Below are positions 40,601 to 53,041 of a stretch of 64,000 nt of DNA, piece after piece. The notes under the pieces were generated by a model, which did no database searches, had not been told where the DNA came from, and saw only the letters and a list, made by a program, of their open reading frames with translations. Both the position numbers and the translations under genes were made by a program. Each line of letters starts with the position of its first letter. Position 1 is the stretch's first letter. Source of the DNA: Saccharina japonica (lineage: Eukaryota > Sar > Phaeophyceae > Laminariales > Laminariaceae); assembly GCA_008828725.1 (NCBI GenBank), contig MEHQ01002384.1, positions 107,585-171,584 of the forward strand, in the 5' to 3' direction.

Positions 40601-43600
40601 GTATATACGAAGTATATGTATGTCTTATATATCGCTTTTGAAGGCTAATGGAGCCTCGACGCGCCAAGACTAGACCGTCCATCGACGTCCTCTTTGCCCC
40701 CTCTCAACCATTTGTCGGTGCGTGCGGGGGCCGGCCGCAGGCGGAGCAAGCCCGACTCGCCGCCGAAGCCAGAGACCCCCTGAAGGGCCTCGATCGAGTC
40801 CTGTACCCTTCCAAGGCGCAGCTGGAAGCCGGAGCGGAAGAGCCGTCCCAGAAGATCGGAGACTACTTCCTGCACAGGAGCGAGCACGAGACCGGCAGGG
40901 TTTTCAGCTCCGTGGAAGGCCTCGGATCGGAGGGAGGTGCTGCTATCGGGGAAGAGGTGAGAGCCACGGTTTACGGTAGGCATGGGATCGTGAAAGGTCG
41001 TAGAATTTGTCGGTGTAAGCGAAACGTGCGGGTTTGTGTGTGAGTTTTTTTTTTTTTTTTTTTGCATTTATTGTTTCCCACCCTTCTTTTCTCTCTCTCC
41101 GCCATTAATAGGCGTTACTCAGATCCGGGGTCGCATAGCAAGCAAGCAGGCTCTCCTACTCTGCCCTCTCCGCTGCGGTTCGTGCCTTGCGTTTTTATCG
41201 CGAAAAGGCTTCGGCCCTTTTTTTTCTTCCATCATCGACATCGCGTCGAATTGAGACCATGATGAAGTTGATGGCGATTTTTGTAGCGTTCGGTCTTATT
41301 TTTGTTGTTATTGGTTGCAGTCTTTGCAGTTTTTGCTGTTTTTGTTGTTGTTGGTGGTGGTGGTGGTGATGGTGGTGGTGGTGGTGGTGGTGGTGGTGGT
41401 GGGGGTGGTGTTGGTGGTGTTGGTGGTGTTGGTGTTGGTGTTGGTGTTGGTGTTGGTGTTGATGTTGGTGTTGGTGTTGGTGTTGGTGTTAGTGTTGGTG
41501 TTGGTGTTGGTATTAGTGTTGGTGTTGTTGTTGGTGTTGGTGTTGTTGACGTTGCTGTTGCTGTTGCTGTTGTTGCTGCTGCCGTTGCTGTTGTGTATTT
41601 CCTTGATGCCGACATACTGCGGGCCTGTCTCCCGTTTGCAGGTTTGGATTAGGGGGCGCGTGCATCAGGTGCGGGGGAAGGGGGGGTCGGCATTTCTAGT
41701 GGTGCGCCAGGACACGGTTTCCACGGTGCAGGCGGTGCATTTCAAGGACAAGGAAAACCCGGAAGATTCCAAAAGGTGAGAAGAAAGATAATTTTTGTTA
41801 AAAAAATATATATATATCCGGAGTCTCGAAAGGAGAACACTTCAAGTATTGGTTGATGCGTGCGTTTGCAACAGCACGCGCGCACAATTGTCATAACTTC
41901 GGCGCAGCATATATAGACCAGACGATGCAGACACAGATACGGCTCCATAAGAGGTGAAGCGATGTATGTTAAAAAGTCCGAAGATTACACCCGCGGGATC
42001 GGGAAGGAGAAGGCTACAATAGGCAGATGTTGTTTTTGCGACCGCACGTGCGAACGATTGTCGAACCCCGGTGAACAGTACATTAGTGTAGAACCGGAGC
42101 ATGCAGGCACGGTTACGGATGCACGATACAGCACACGTACGTACCCAGATCCCGATTCGGGTAGTACAATAGGCAAAAAGCGGGCGTCGTCTGTATGTAA
42201 ACCTTGAGGATGCAGACACATATACGTGGATATACTTCGAAGTACACGCATACACAGCACATATCCAGATCCAGATCCCGACCCAGATCCACATTTCAGA
42301 TCCAGAAGATCCTTCAGATAAATACCCAGGTTCAGAAGATCTACCATTAATAGGTAAACATTCAGGTTCAGGAGATCCAGATCTAAATCCAAATCCAGAT
42401 ATATGTTCAGTTTATTCTTCGGTTTTAGATTACGATTCAGATTGAGACACACGATACAAACGTAATCTATACGTACAGAAACCGGTTTTAACACGTGGCA
42501 GCAGTGCATGCGTAAACATCAGCACATCTGCCTACGATTTATGCAACAAACGGCGCTTGTAGATTGTCGCGCGGCGGACCTTGCCGTTTCCTGCCTCGTC
42601 TTCTGCCTGGCCATACACCTATCCCTCCAGTGCCCATGCCAGTGGTTTGCTGCGCCGCACGTCTTGGGATGGGCCCTTTAGGAAACCTCCCGAGCATTCC
42701 GAACGAAACGTAAAAACAAGCACGCAGTCTATAAGGATGTTGCCAACTTCTGTTAATTTATTGTTGTGATCGCGCGTTTCTGGCGATCTAGCTCAGGTTT
42801 GAGACATTGACTGCGTCCTTTCCCCCTCCCCGAATCCCGCAGCTCGCTGCGTTTTTGTTTTTATTGGTGACCGCTGCTGCTTTTGCGTCGTCGTCGTCGT
42901 TTTTTGAACCCTTAATAAACACCTGGTACTACACAATGCAAAAGCGATCTCACACTACGTAGTTCCAAGTCGTTTTGACTCCCAAAAAGCGTGGGTTCTT
43001 TTCTGAGCATGCGGAATGCTACGGGCATGATACAAATTAGTGTGTTGAGTTACAGCGGTTGCAAGGAGTCGTACATGTGGCACCTGAGCGCAAGCAAGAT
43101 GATCCGTATGTAACTGTCCATACTGCTGGGTGCCCACGCTGCTCACACACGGCTGATAACACAAAAAGTTATCGTTCTATTGGTCTGTGTACCTCGGGAT
43201 CTAGACAGGGTTAAGGGAGTTACTAAGAATCATGTGTACGTGTACACACCACGGGCGTTTCGGGTCGCACGCAGGCTCATCAAGTTCGTGGGGTCCCTCC
43301 CGCTGGAGTCGGTGGTGGACGTGAAGGGCGTGCTGGTCGAGGCCAACGTCAAGTCCTGCACGCAGGTGTGTGACTCTCTCCCCCCCACCGCATCGTGTCA
43401 TGTTGTTACAACGTACGAACCATATTATACGCCGGACTTCTCCCACCACTGGTCGGTGAAAAGACGACGTGCTCCGTCTTTGCATTGTAGGGAGGCGAGG
43501 GTCTTTGGTGATACGACTACGGCCATGAATGACATGAGTACACCCTCCCCTCCTATACACCTGGTACCTTGTATGACATAGCGGTTGGCGACGACGCTGT

Positions 43601-45240
43601 AAAACACGCCTCTCATTGTGTGAGCTAGACAACTACGTAGGGTACCGTTTTTTGTTTTGTTTTGTTTTTGGCGGTCACCACGGCTGGCGGTCGAGGTAGA
43701 TCATTTTGTGCGGGGTGGAAAACCTTGACTCCGCACAAGGGGAATAGTCGTATCACGTAGTGCGTATATGGTGAGGCACCCACGAGGCAGATACATAGTA
43801 TACGCAATGCTGTCTCTGGAAGTGGCCACACCAAAAAATATCAATTCACTCGAAGCTGTCGTCCAGTGCAAGTCCTACTCACAAGCGGCTCTTAGTAGGA
43901 TGCAGCGCACCCGTCATGCGACTCGCACAACACCTCACGGCGCTTCCCGCTTGGTGCTATTAATAGCAATGTCTGCCTGGTCGGTGAAAACTCAACACGC
44001 TCCGTTCCGGCATTGTAGGGATACGAGGGTCTATGGAGAAAGGGGAGGGGGTAATATTATCGCATGACATGAGTACCCCCTCCCCTTTCTCCATCCCAAC
44101 GCGACAATATTACCCCCCGTCCCCGTCCCCGTGCCCCCACCCTCCCCTAAACCCCCAACGCCTGGGCCGTTGTCCTGGGTGCTCCTAATCGCTTTGTGTT
44201 GGACGCCATGCACCGCCTCAGAGCAAGGTGGAGATCAAGATCGACAGGGTGTACGTCGTGAGCCGGGCGAGCGTGTTTCTTCCGTTTAACGTCGAAGACG
44301 CCGCGAGGAGTGACGCTGAGGTGGAGGCCAGCCAGGTGAGGGAGAGGGGAGAGGGACAGACAGACCAGACAGCCCAGCCACCTGAACCAGCCGTCAGCCG
44401 GACCCGCATATAACCCGCAGAATTTTAACGCGCCTGCTCCTCTCCGGGGGTCAGGTCGGGTCAACGTTTGCCCACGCACCCATGAGATATAGATATATAT
44501 ATATATAGCAGCATTTGATTCTGCTCGCGCGATGGAAGTATCCCACTCAGCTTGCAAACATGAGTTTCGATAAAATCCTCGATCTCACAGCTGTGTGTGT
44601 GTGTGTGTTTTTTTTTTTTTTAATGTATATATAGCAGCATTTGATTCTGCGATAGTAGTAGTAGTAGTAGTAGTAGTAGTAGCAGCAGCGGCAGCAGCAG
44701 TAGTAGTAGTAGTAGTAGTAGCAATGACACCAGTAGTAGAAGTAGTAGTAGCTGTACTACTAGTATCTCGCTGTACGTGACATCAAATCGCATCCCGTGC
44801 AGCTCGGTCTAAAGGCCGTTCGTTCGGCCCTCCCTGAAGGACTGAGTGTGCCACCACCGCCCGTGTGACGAGTGACGAAGCGATACCCCCCCCCGCTCGC
44901 CCTCCTTGCCGTCGCCAGGAGACCGACCGGCCGTTCCCGAGGCTAGGGCAAGACATCCGCCTAGACAACCGGTGGCTAGACCTTCGCACCCCTGCGAACA
45001 ACGCCATCATGAGGCTGCAGTCCGGGGTGTGCCAGCTGTTCAGGTGCGGTGTATATATAGGCGCTCTGTTGGAGGGCGAGGCTTCTTCGCAACAACTTGT
45101 TTTTGTTGTGGTTTAGGGTTAGTTTTTTTTTTGTTTTTGGTTTCTCGAGGCTGTCTGATCTCGGCGTAGTTTTCTTGTCGTTCTAGGACGGCTAGGACAG
45201 ACCGGTCGACTGGGGACTATGGTCGGTAGTGTTTTTTTTT

Positions 45241-45272
<32 letters not shown>

Positions 45273-46690
45273 CTGCCTCTGCTGCTGTTTGCTGTTGCTG
45301 CTGCTGCTGCTCCTGCTGCTGCATTCCGCGGTGTACATCGGATCGGTTGTCGGCCCTTACATCCAGAAGCGGTAGAATGTTTGTCGCGCCGACTCGCCCC
45401 TCAGCAGTGATGTGTCTCCCTCCTTGCGTGCCGTTAGGCTTACACCGGACCCCATTGCAATCCCTCCGTGTAGCTTTATTTTCACGTCTCCGTAGTTTCC
45501 TTTTTCTTTTTTCGGGTGTACAAAATACCACGGATATTATCCTGGTATCGTTTTGGTCGCAAGTGATACATACATATGCGGGATGGTGTACCACGTCTGG
45601 TTAGTGTCGTTCCCTTTTGCGTACTGTTATTGCGCCTGTTATTTTATTTAGTACGTGCTTGTTTTTTCCATCCAGGCGTTTTTCTGTTTGGCCTCCCTTG
45701 TGACCACGGGGGCGAGATTTCCGAGAAATGAGCTATAACGTGAAAACAACGAAATTATCACCGTCATCGCATCATACAAGTAACGTACGTATGCATGTGT
45801 AGTTCCTTGGACCTGTTGCGTCACACCCGTGGAAGGCTGTCTTGGCCGAAGCGGTGGAACGCCGTCGCCAAAAAACGCCTGCTCGCGTTTTTGTCGGTGT
45901 TGCAGTCTTTCACACGTTGGACAGATAGATCAGACAGACCGTCTACAGATAGATCATCTAGGTCATCTACATAATCTAGATCCTAGCCCGCCGTTCTTGG
46001 CTGTTGTGCACGGTATGTACAGTACAGATCCACACCCAGGAAACATGTTCTAAAGTAGAGCATGCTGCAAACTCTTGGGCTCCCACCCGGCAACATAAGC
46101 TGGACCCTACAGATCGTACATATCATACAGATCATACAAATCATACATATCATACATATCATACAGATCGTACATATCATACAGATCATACAGATCAGGA
46201 ATATATCTGCCCTGAAAGCTCTAGATCATTTTACTATCTGTAGATTATCTGTCCGAGGTACAGTATCTATATTTCAATCATCGCACCAACTGCACACACT
46301 ACACACACCACACACTTGCTGCGGCAACAACCGTCCTTCATCCCCCCCCCCCCATTTCGTTGTCGAAAGCGCGTGTCCACGGTGGTGGTATTGACGGTTC
46401 CTCGCCCTCCCTCCCTCCCTCCCTCCCTGGCATGCCTCGCACCCATCGCCCCATCGCTCCATTTGTCGGTCGAACATGGCCCATGGTCCCACCAGGGAAT
46501 CTTTGTACTCCCAGGATTTCATGGAGATTAGGACGCCTAAGATCATCCCCGGAGAAAGCGAGGGCGGCGCGGGCGTGTTCACGACTGACTACTTTGGTCG
46601 GGTGAGTGGGCCGCGCGCGGAGACCCCTTTTCGGGCCGCTTTTGCGTCTTTGTTGGCTGCCTTTTTTTTTATTGGTGCTGGTGCTGATAC

Positions 46691-46757
<67 letters not shown>

Positions 46758-49700
46758 GCTGTTGCTGTTAGTGTTGGTGTTGGTGTTGGTGTTGATGTCG
46801 TTGTTGCTCCTGCTGGTGCCGGTGGTGGTGCTAGTGCTGGTGCTGGTGCTTGTCGCTCGCAGCCCGTTAGGTTGCAAGAGGGGCACGCGTCGGCACCGCG
46901 GGAGCAGCGCCTAACAACACAACCCGTTTCCTCTAAGTGTCTTATACAGCATCGCCACTAATAGCGAAATTCATTCGTCAAGTCTAAGCGGCGCTAGCGT
47001 GTGATACCGCTGTTAGTAGTGTTAAAAAGACTCGAGATCCGATGGTGGACCACAGCTTATCATACCGGTACGTGGTTTATCTTTGTTCATATGTTTTCCC
47101 CTAGAGACGCCACCTAGCCGTGTGAACAAACACTCCTACGGTAGTATTTAGAAATTTCAGGAGACATGCTTCAAATGAAACAAAATAATACGCGGAGCTT
47201 TTTTCAGCCCCCCTGTTTTTTTAGCCATTTCCCCCCCCCCCTTCACTTACCACCTCCTCTCTGTTTTTTTCCCGCGCTTGTTAAACATCCACCTGGCGTC
47301 GTGCCGCCACCTCTGCTGTGGCATCTGTGCAGCGAGCATGCCTTGCGCAGTCGCCGCAGCTGTACAAGCAGATGGCGATATCGGCGGACATGGGTCGAGT
47401 GTTTGAGGTGGGGCCCGTCTTCAGAGCCGAGAACTCCAACACCCGGCGGTGAGCGAGCGGGTGTATGGGCGAGCGGGTATATAGGCGAGCGGGTAGGCGA
47501 GGGAGCGAGGGTGCGGTACAGGGGGTGTCGTCGGCGATACTCGCCTTGCTTTTTGTGGCAGCGTATCATATAGCCTCTGCCTCTCTGTGTGTTTCTGCAC
47601 GGCGATGCAGCGATGTAAGAAACGTATATAACCAAGTTTCTACTGGTGCTGCGCTGCTTATTTGGTCGATCGACTGAATGCCTTGCAACGCAACGACCCC
47701 GCCGCAGACACCTGTGCGAGTTCAACGGCTTGGACCTGGAGATGACGATCAACGACCACTACAACGAAGTGATTCTCGTGCTGCACCACACCTTCAAGGT
47801 GGGCCTCCCCCTCCCCCATCCATCCCGACACAATGCCGCCGCCCTCCTGATCTTGTGGAACTCTTTGGGGAGGCGTATATGTTGAATTGCTAATTCTGCA
47901 AGCGTTTTTGTGTTGAGATGGAAGCGTTCTGAAAGCGTGCTGAAATGGTGTGCTGAAAGCGTGATGGAGCTCTCTGCGACTACTAACTGCTGTGTAAAGG
48001 GGATGGTTTCGTTCGTTTGTTCATTTGTTTATTTGTTTGCCGGTTCTGGCATGATATTTATACCAGTCGGTATCCGTACTATTGATACTAAGGTGTTGCA
48101 AGGAAGCCTTGCGGGGGGAGGGGGTAAGGGGGGAGGGTTAAGGCAGATTTGTATTCACGATTTTTCCAATTCTGACTTTCGGGTATATATTTGGTATCTC
48201 TTGAAGTTCTGCATACGTCGCCATGCACACATTTGAGCTGGCTGGCTCTGCGTGGAGATGGGCTCGGCAAACAAGGGGGGGATACGAATCTGGCATTTGT
48301 TTTAGTTCATGACCCGGGAATAAGCACAACAGCTGTAATGGTGGTGATAGAGGGCGGTTTTGAGCCATCCACTTTACCATGCCACGGTACGAGTGCTTCT
48401 GTACTTTTCTAAGGCTCCTCGCTTGAGAGCTGGCTTTTAAGAAAAATAACTGGCTTTTAATAAAAAAAATAGCTTGCAAGGAAAAAAATGTTTTTTAAAG
48501 AAATAAATGGCTTATAACCCATCCAGAACTGAAAAAATATCCTACACTAATTCCAAGCAGTTTGTCCCCAAATTCTTTGTACCAGTTCTTGAGTGGTTAA
48601 GGAAAAACAAGTTTGAAAGATTCAAATTGCTTTTTATGAAATAACTAGCTTTCTAAGAAAAACAGCTTTCAAGAAAAAAACAGTTTTTCAAGAAAAAAAC
48701 CGCTTTTAAGAAATAAAAAAGTTTGTTAACCCATTCAGAACTGAAAATCTTAACTCACACTAATTCCAAGTAGTTTTTCCCCAAATACGTGGGACCAGTT
48801 CCTAAGGCGTTACCAAGATTCAAGTTGCTTTTAAGAAAAAACTGGCTTTTAAGAAAAAAACTGGCTTTTGAGAGTAAACTTCACACTTGCTTACCCCTAC
48901 TATGAGCGAGCGATCAATCTCATGGTCTACTCTAGGTCTGTATCGATTTTTTCTTGCTAAAACACACGATGTTGGGTAGTTTCTCGAACAAGAAAATACC
49001 TGGCTTTTAAGAAACAACTAGCTTTTACGAATTAACGACACACTTACTTGCCGCGATGAACAACCAGACCCATGTCCTAGTCTAGGTCTGTGTCTTTTCA
49101 TTTTTTGTTGTAAAAACACACACAATGTTGGACAGTTTCTCGAACAAGAAAAAGAAAAAGAAAAATGGCCTGGCAGCGCTACGTATGTATACCCCTATGC
49201 ACGTATCGTAGAACGCGTCTATTCACTCACTCGAGCGCGGCGGTTCTCGCTCTTCTTGTCCTGCCTGCCAGAGCATCTTCGCAGGGCTGGAGCAGAGGTA
49301 CGGGAAGGAGCTCAAGGCGGTACGGTCGCAGTACCCTTCCGAGCCCGTCCGCGTCACCGAGGAGCCGCTCATCGTGCACTGGGAAGACGGGATCCAGATG
49401 CTGAGAGACGCCGGACACGAGGTGCGCTTCGTAGGCTGTACGTAGACGGTTATCGACCTCGGTCTCGATTATTATCTTGATTGTGATTTTGAGTTTGTTC
49501 TCGATCTCGACCTAGATCTCTTGGTTTCTCAATTTGATCTCGATATTTTGTTTGGGTCTCGATTTGGACCTCGATGTTGATCTCGATCTTGATCTTGATC
49601 TCAATCTTGACCTTGATTTGGATCTTCGTCTCGATTTGGATGTCGATACTTTGATTCGATTTTATCTCGATCTCGAGATTAACCTCAATCTTAATCTTGA

Positions 49701-50814
49701 TCTGAATCTCGATCTTGACACTCAGCTTGTGATGCGGGAGGCAGCGAGTGGAGGGAGGTCTCGATTTCTTTCGATCTCGATCCCGATCTTGATCTCCATC
49801 CTAATGTTGATCTTGATCTCGACCTTAAGGTCAATCCCGATCTTGATCTCGATCCTAATGTTGATCTTGATCTCGATCTTGATCTTAATCTCGATCTTGA
49901 TCTCGATCTTGATCTTGATCTCCATTCTCGATCTCGATCGCAACACTCGCGCTGGTGATGCACGATGTAGGGGGTGGAGGGAAGTGCAGTTACACGGCCA
50001 CCTCGACCTATCGCGAACGATAGAAAGGCGGCAGGGGAAAGGATGCAAATCGCATGCCAACGTGTTCTTGGCATTGAGGCAATGCTCTACAGTCGGCGGA
50101 AAACCGAGTGTAGGTTGGAAAAACCGAGTGTGGGTACGTTTATGCCCCTGTACTTGGTGTATGTAGCTGGACCACAAAAAAGTTGGACAAAGTTGGTTGG
50201 CACGCGGCTTTTAAGTTACAACGCACGATTTACTTCGTCGTTACTGTACAGGGATACTTGGTACTGTTCTGAGTTTGGCGGTTCTTTTTGACGACAAATG
50301 TATTTAATTTTAGCGTTTCGAAAGTGCTCGACCTCGTGCTCCTTCCCCAGCTGATTAAAAAACTTTCCTTTTCTTCGTCCCGTACGGATCGCGTTATAAA
50401 CACAACTAAAAACTCCCAGCGCTCGTCGACGTTTTTCTTCGGTTTGTTTTGTCCACAACTTGCACGATCGTACCGCACGGTGGCAGGCGGAAGACTTCGA
50501 CGACTTGTCCGGCGCGCAAGAGCTGGCCCTAGGCGAACTGGTTGCGCAAAAGTTCGGCTCTGACTTCTTTTTCCTCGACCGGTTCCCGACAGGGATCAGG
50601 CCGTTCTACACCATGCCCTGCCCGGACGATAAGAGGTGAGGTGAAGGGTGTAAGGAGCCGATAAGGTGTTCATTCATCACCTCGGCGGTTGCTTGTGTGT
50701 TTGTATGTCTGTTTCGTTTCTCTACTCGCCCTGTGGGTGGTTGGTCGCCCGTCGGACGCCGATGCTGGAGACTTGGTGTTGTTGTTGGTGGTGGTGTTGG
50801 TATTGTCGTTGTCG

Positions 50815-50846
<32 letters not shown>

Positions 50847-52778
50847 ATTGTAGCTGTTGTTGTTGTGATCGTCGTTGTTGTGTGCTGTGGTGCGTTGTTG
50901 CTGGTGCTGTTGCTCTCGTCCTTCTGTTTTGTCGTTGGAGTTTATTTTCGTGCTGCCATTTTGAGTGCAAGGCAACTAACTGAATTACACCATCACCGTC
51001 CTGAACGGTTAATTCTGCCGCAAAACGGACAGCAGGACGACGACAACCACAACTACGACCACAATGATGATTTCCACAACTACTGCCTATGGTTGACGAG
51101 GACCTCGACGCAGCTTTCACACTCTGCAGTGGCTCTTGTCTCGCCAGCCGTCGTTAGCTCTGTCCTCGAACTGCCCAAATTTTTTTTAACCCTCCAGCTG
51201 ATGGCTCTGCCGTGACATATGTCCCCACACTCCCTGCTGCTGCCGTCCTCTCGACGCTTCTACTGCGACTGAACTCTCTCCTTTCGGCGCCACTCTTGTT
51301 CGTTCAGGTACTCAAACTCGTACGACCTCATACTCCGCGGGCAGGAGATTTGCTCGGGGGCGCAACGGTAAGAGTATGGCTGCCACAAGTAGAGCTGATA
51401 TTGGCAATTCTCGCCCGAGGTTTCCACGATAAAAAGGCAGGGCTGTATTTGGGTCAACATCCAACCCAAGGGCCGGGTCAGGAGGTCTTCGAAAACTCAG
51501 GCGGGTCGGGTCGGGTCGGGTCGGGTCGGGTCGGGTCGGGTCGGGCCGGGTCGGGTCCGGCACCATCACCATCACCATCACCACCATCATCACCACCACC
51601 ACCCCTCCCGCGGGGCGACAACAAGCCCACCAAAGGCTGGACACGCTCCGGCACGTAGCTATCCAGGGGAACCGCCTGCTGCCCGTGGAGGGTGGGCAGA
51701 CCCCAGGCAACACCCGCTTCCCCACCCGCAGCCGCGGCCGCAGCTCGAGCGTCGCTGGCGGCAGCTCTCAACAGGCTCAGCTGGAGTCGGAACCCTCGCC
51801 TGGGAACGAAGAACAACGGCCGGCGGGGATAATATTTTTTCGGGAAAATAGGTGAGTCCATATCGGGTCGGGTCGGGTCCGGTCGGGTCCGGTCGGGTCG
51901 GGTCCGGCCGGGTCGGGTCGGGTCCGGTCAGGAGGTATTTGAACTCGCACGGGTCGGGTCGAGTCGTGTCGGATCGGGTTATATATAGGTGACCCCGTCG
52001 GACACGACTCGCGATTTTTGGCCTCACCCATGAACAGCCCTGGGATAAAGGGTGTTTCGTATCGGGGTCGTTTGAGACTCTGGTAGGGAACAGCATTTTC
52101 CGTTTTTGCGGATAACCTATCATCTTGTAATGAGGGCGGGATACATTTTGCGGTAGTAGAAGGGTTCAGATCGTCGCTTCCTACTTTACGATCTAGACGT
52201 TTCAAGGGCGGTCATATTCCTGGCCTGTTATGATTTAGCTCATGTTGCCGGGTGGACATTTGTATAACCTGCATGATCTGCAGTATTACGTATTTTCTGG
52301 GTTGGATCTGTACTTACACAGGCAGTGCACAGCATCTCGTAAAACGGCAGGTTAGGATGTAGAGGATCGATCTGTAGATTACCTATCTGTAGATGATCTA
52401 TCTGTAGATTGTCTATCTGTAGATGATCTATCTGTAGACGATATATATGTACATGATCTATCTGTAGACGATCTACCTGTAGGTGATATGTCTGTAGATG
52501 ATCTATCCGATTTGAGAAATGTTTTATCCCTGAAACGTGGGTGCACGTTTAAGAAGGTCACGCGCTGCTTTAAAAAAAAAGAAAAAAAAGTGCCCCTTAC
52601 GCCGTCTCGCGGGACGACCCGGCGTGAGAAACAAACATCGCCCTTTCCCGCTCTGGTTGGACAATCGCCCCTTTTGTTCGCCTGTTCGCAGGTGTCACGA
52701 TGCGGACATGCTGTTGGAGATTCTAGAGGAGAAGGGGGTTCCTCCCGAGCCTCTGACGGACTATGTCAACGCCTTCAG
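37326..52778 (+). CDS. DARS1: Aspartyl-tRNA synthetase, eukaryotic type, with N-terminal WHEP domain (last exon missing)
   Basis: Fourteen exons chain in phase: 37326/37644-37808, 38923-39096, 40741-40956, 41642-41775, 43275-43365, 44222-44335, 44919-45043, 46496-46601, 47333-47448, 47708-47798, 49272-49421, 50487-50635, 51308-51367, 52692-52778. The enzyme charges tRNA-Asp with aspartate. Numbered from the ATG at 37644: WHEP domain about 26-74 (R-D-L-K, L-L-E-L-K, T-G-E-A-F), Lys-rich linker about 80-113, OB-fold anticodon-binding domain from 186 (V-W-I-R-G-R-V), class II motif 1 near 345 (F-M-E-I-R-T-P-K-I), [10 protein letters not shown] near 379, motif 2 at 405 (F-R-A-E, then R-H-L-C-E-F), and [11 protein letters not shown] in exon 13. 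Motif 3 (G-x-G-L-E-R) and the R-D-P end, which animal and plant homologues have, are not in the visible sequence downstream. Animal cytosolic AspRS, as I know it, has no WHEP domain. Introns carry many repeats. Confidence 0.93.
38380..38490 (+). repeat. (AAC)n/(CAA)n microsatellite
   Basis: AAC, CAC and CAG triplets in AspRS intron 1. Here the sense strand carries AAC, the opposite of the GTT arrays in later introns of the same gene. Confidence 0.8.
38621..38828. mobile_element. Two adjacent R5 MITEs
   Basis: One diverged copy ends GCAGTTCTGAAAGGGGTTAA and the next begins directly with TTAACCCTTTAGGAACTG and ends AGTACTAAAAGAGTTAA. They share the TTAA at the junction. In AspRS intron 1. Confidence 0.65.
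40450..40565 (+). repeat. R4 3' part with micro-ORF
   Basis: ATGAAGTTTCACACTCAGC, TTGCAAAG, then the ATG at 40509 reads [14 protein letters not shown] and enters a T-rich run. In AspRS intron 2. Confidence 0.65.
41055..41260 (-). repeat. R3 dispersed repeat
   Basis: Reverse orientation with the A-rich end as a T-run at 41043-41062, CTCAGATCCGGGGTCGCATA, a CGCTGCGGTTCGTGCC block and TCGCGAAAAGGCTTCGGCCC. In AspRS intron 3. Confidence 0.75.
41335..41595 (+). repeat. (GGT)n/(GTT)n/(GGTGTT)n microsatellite in AspRS intron
   Basis: About 260 bp of GTT, GGT and GGTGTT units turning to GCTGTT, ending 46 bp before the exon 4 acceptor at 41641. Confidence 0.9.
42235..42440 (+). repeat. AGATCC hexanucleotide-type repeat
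   Basis: Imperfect CAGATC/AGATCC units with CAGGTTCAG interruptions in AspRS intron 4. Confidence 0.75.
42953..43005. mobile_element. R5 MITE fragment
   Basis: CACTACGTAGTTCCAAGTCG and CAAAAAGCGTGGGTTCTTTT match the R5 centre and right half. Confidence 0.45.
43573..44100 (+). repeat. R1 long C-tailed repeat, near full length
   Basis: TAGCGGTTGGCGACGACGC head to the CTCCGTTCCGGCATTG core, then GAGTACCCCCTCCCC and a long C-rich stretch. The stretch leads toward the exon 6 acceptor at 44221. A separate R1 3' end lies just upstream at 43440-43560. Confidence 0.75.
44520..44740 (+). repeat. R4 3' part, then (GTA)n microsatellite
   Basis: The ATG at 44562 reads [12 protein letters not shown] and enters (GT)n and a T-run. 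After about 60 bp, GTA/GCA triplets follow (44653-44725). In AspRS intron 6. Confidence 0.75.
45238..45335 (+). repeat. (GCT)n microsatellite
   Basis: GCT triplet runs in AspRS intron 7. Confidence 0.85.
45915..46235 (+). repeat. R8 repeat with expanded ATCATACAG array
   Basis: GATAGATCATCTAGGTCATC, ACAGATCCACACCCAGGAAA, CTCCCACCCGGCAACATAAG, then about ten CATACAGAT/CATACATAT units and ATATATCTGCCCTG. In AspRS intron 7. Confidence 0.7.
46680..46860 (+). repeat. (GTT)n microsatellite in AspRS intron
   Basis: Over 20 uninterrupted GTT units (about 46692-46758), then GCT, GGTGTT and GGTGCT variants. In AspRS intron 8. Confidence 0.9.
48420..49030 (+). repeat. GGCTTTTAAGAAAAA repeats with two R5 MITEs
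   Basis: A degenerate array of [19 protein letters not shown] units with R5 MITEs at 48516-48601 and 48727-48817 (TTAACCCATTCAGAACTG to CCTAAGGCGTTA). Similar units continue past 49000. In AspRS intron 10. Confidence 0.7.
49450..49945 (+). repeat. GATCTT/GATCTC hexanucleotide repeat
   Basis: About 490 bp of GATCTCGATCTT-type units, with one non-repetitive island near 49730-49765. The island, TGATGCGGGAGGCAG, is echoed by TGATGCACGATGTAG at 49957. In AspRS intron 11. Confidence 0.9.
50775..50900 (+). repeat. (GTT)n microsatellite in AspRS intron
   Basis: GTT, GTC and GCT triplets in AspRS intron 12, the third long GTT array on the sense strand of this gene. Confidence 0.85.
51475..52045. mobile_element. 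Decayed GGGTCGGG element(s)
   Basis: GGGTCGGG arrays at 51507-51560 and 51868-51975. The right part ends CATGAACAGCCCTG at 52030-52043, like the hAT-type terminus at 59101. No intact left end or target duplication is recognisable. In AspRS intron 13. Confidence 0.55.
52175..52510 (-). repeat. R8 repeat with GTAGATGATCTATCT array
   Basis: Reverse orientation: the TGGGTTGGATCTGTACTTAC block is followed by about nine TCTGTAGATGATCTA units. Confidence 0.7.
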
Positions 52779-53010
52779 GTAGTGACTGCTTTGGTGCCTG
52801 TTACGGTGTCTATCGAGCGGTCGCGCTGCTGTTTTTGTTTTTGTTTTGCTCCACTTCCTGTTGTTGCTGCAGCTTTATCCGTTGCAGGCATTGATTGACA
52901 AGGGTGGTGTTGCTGTTGCTTTTGCTCCTTTTTTTCCCTCTTCGCTCGCTTTCTCGCTCGCACTCACTCCCTTCGCGCTGCTCTTTTCTGTTTCTTTTTC
53001 ACGCCGCGCG

Positions 53011-53041
<31 letters not shown>

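Noticed and set aside
41232-41779. Long Val/Gly- or Thr/Pro-rich frames
   Set aside because: Products of GGT/GTT repeats inside an AspRS intron.
49534-50177. Long Asp-Leu and Arg-Ser repeat frames
   Set aside because: They are read-outs of the GATCTT/GATCTC hexanucleotide repeat within an AspRS intron.
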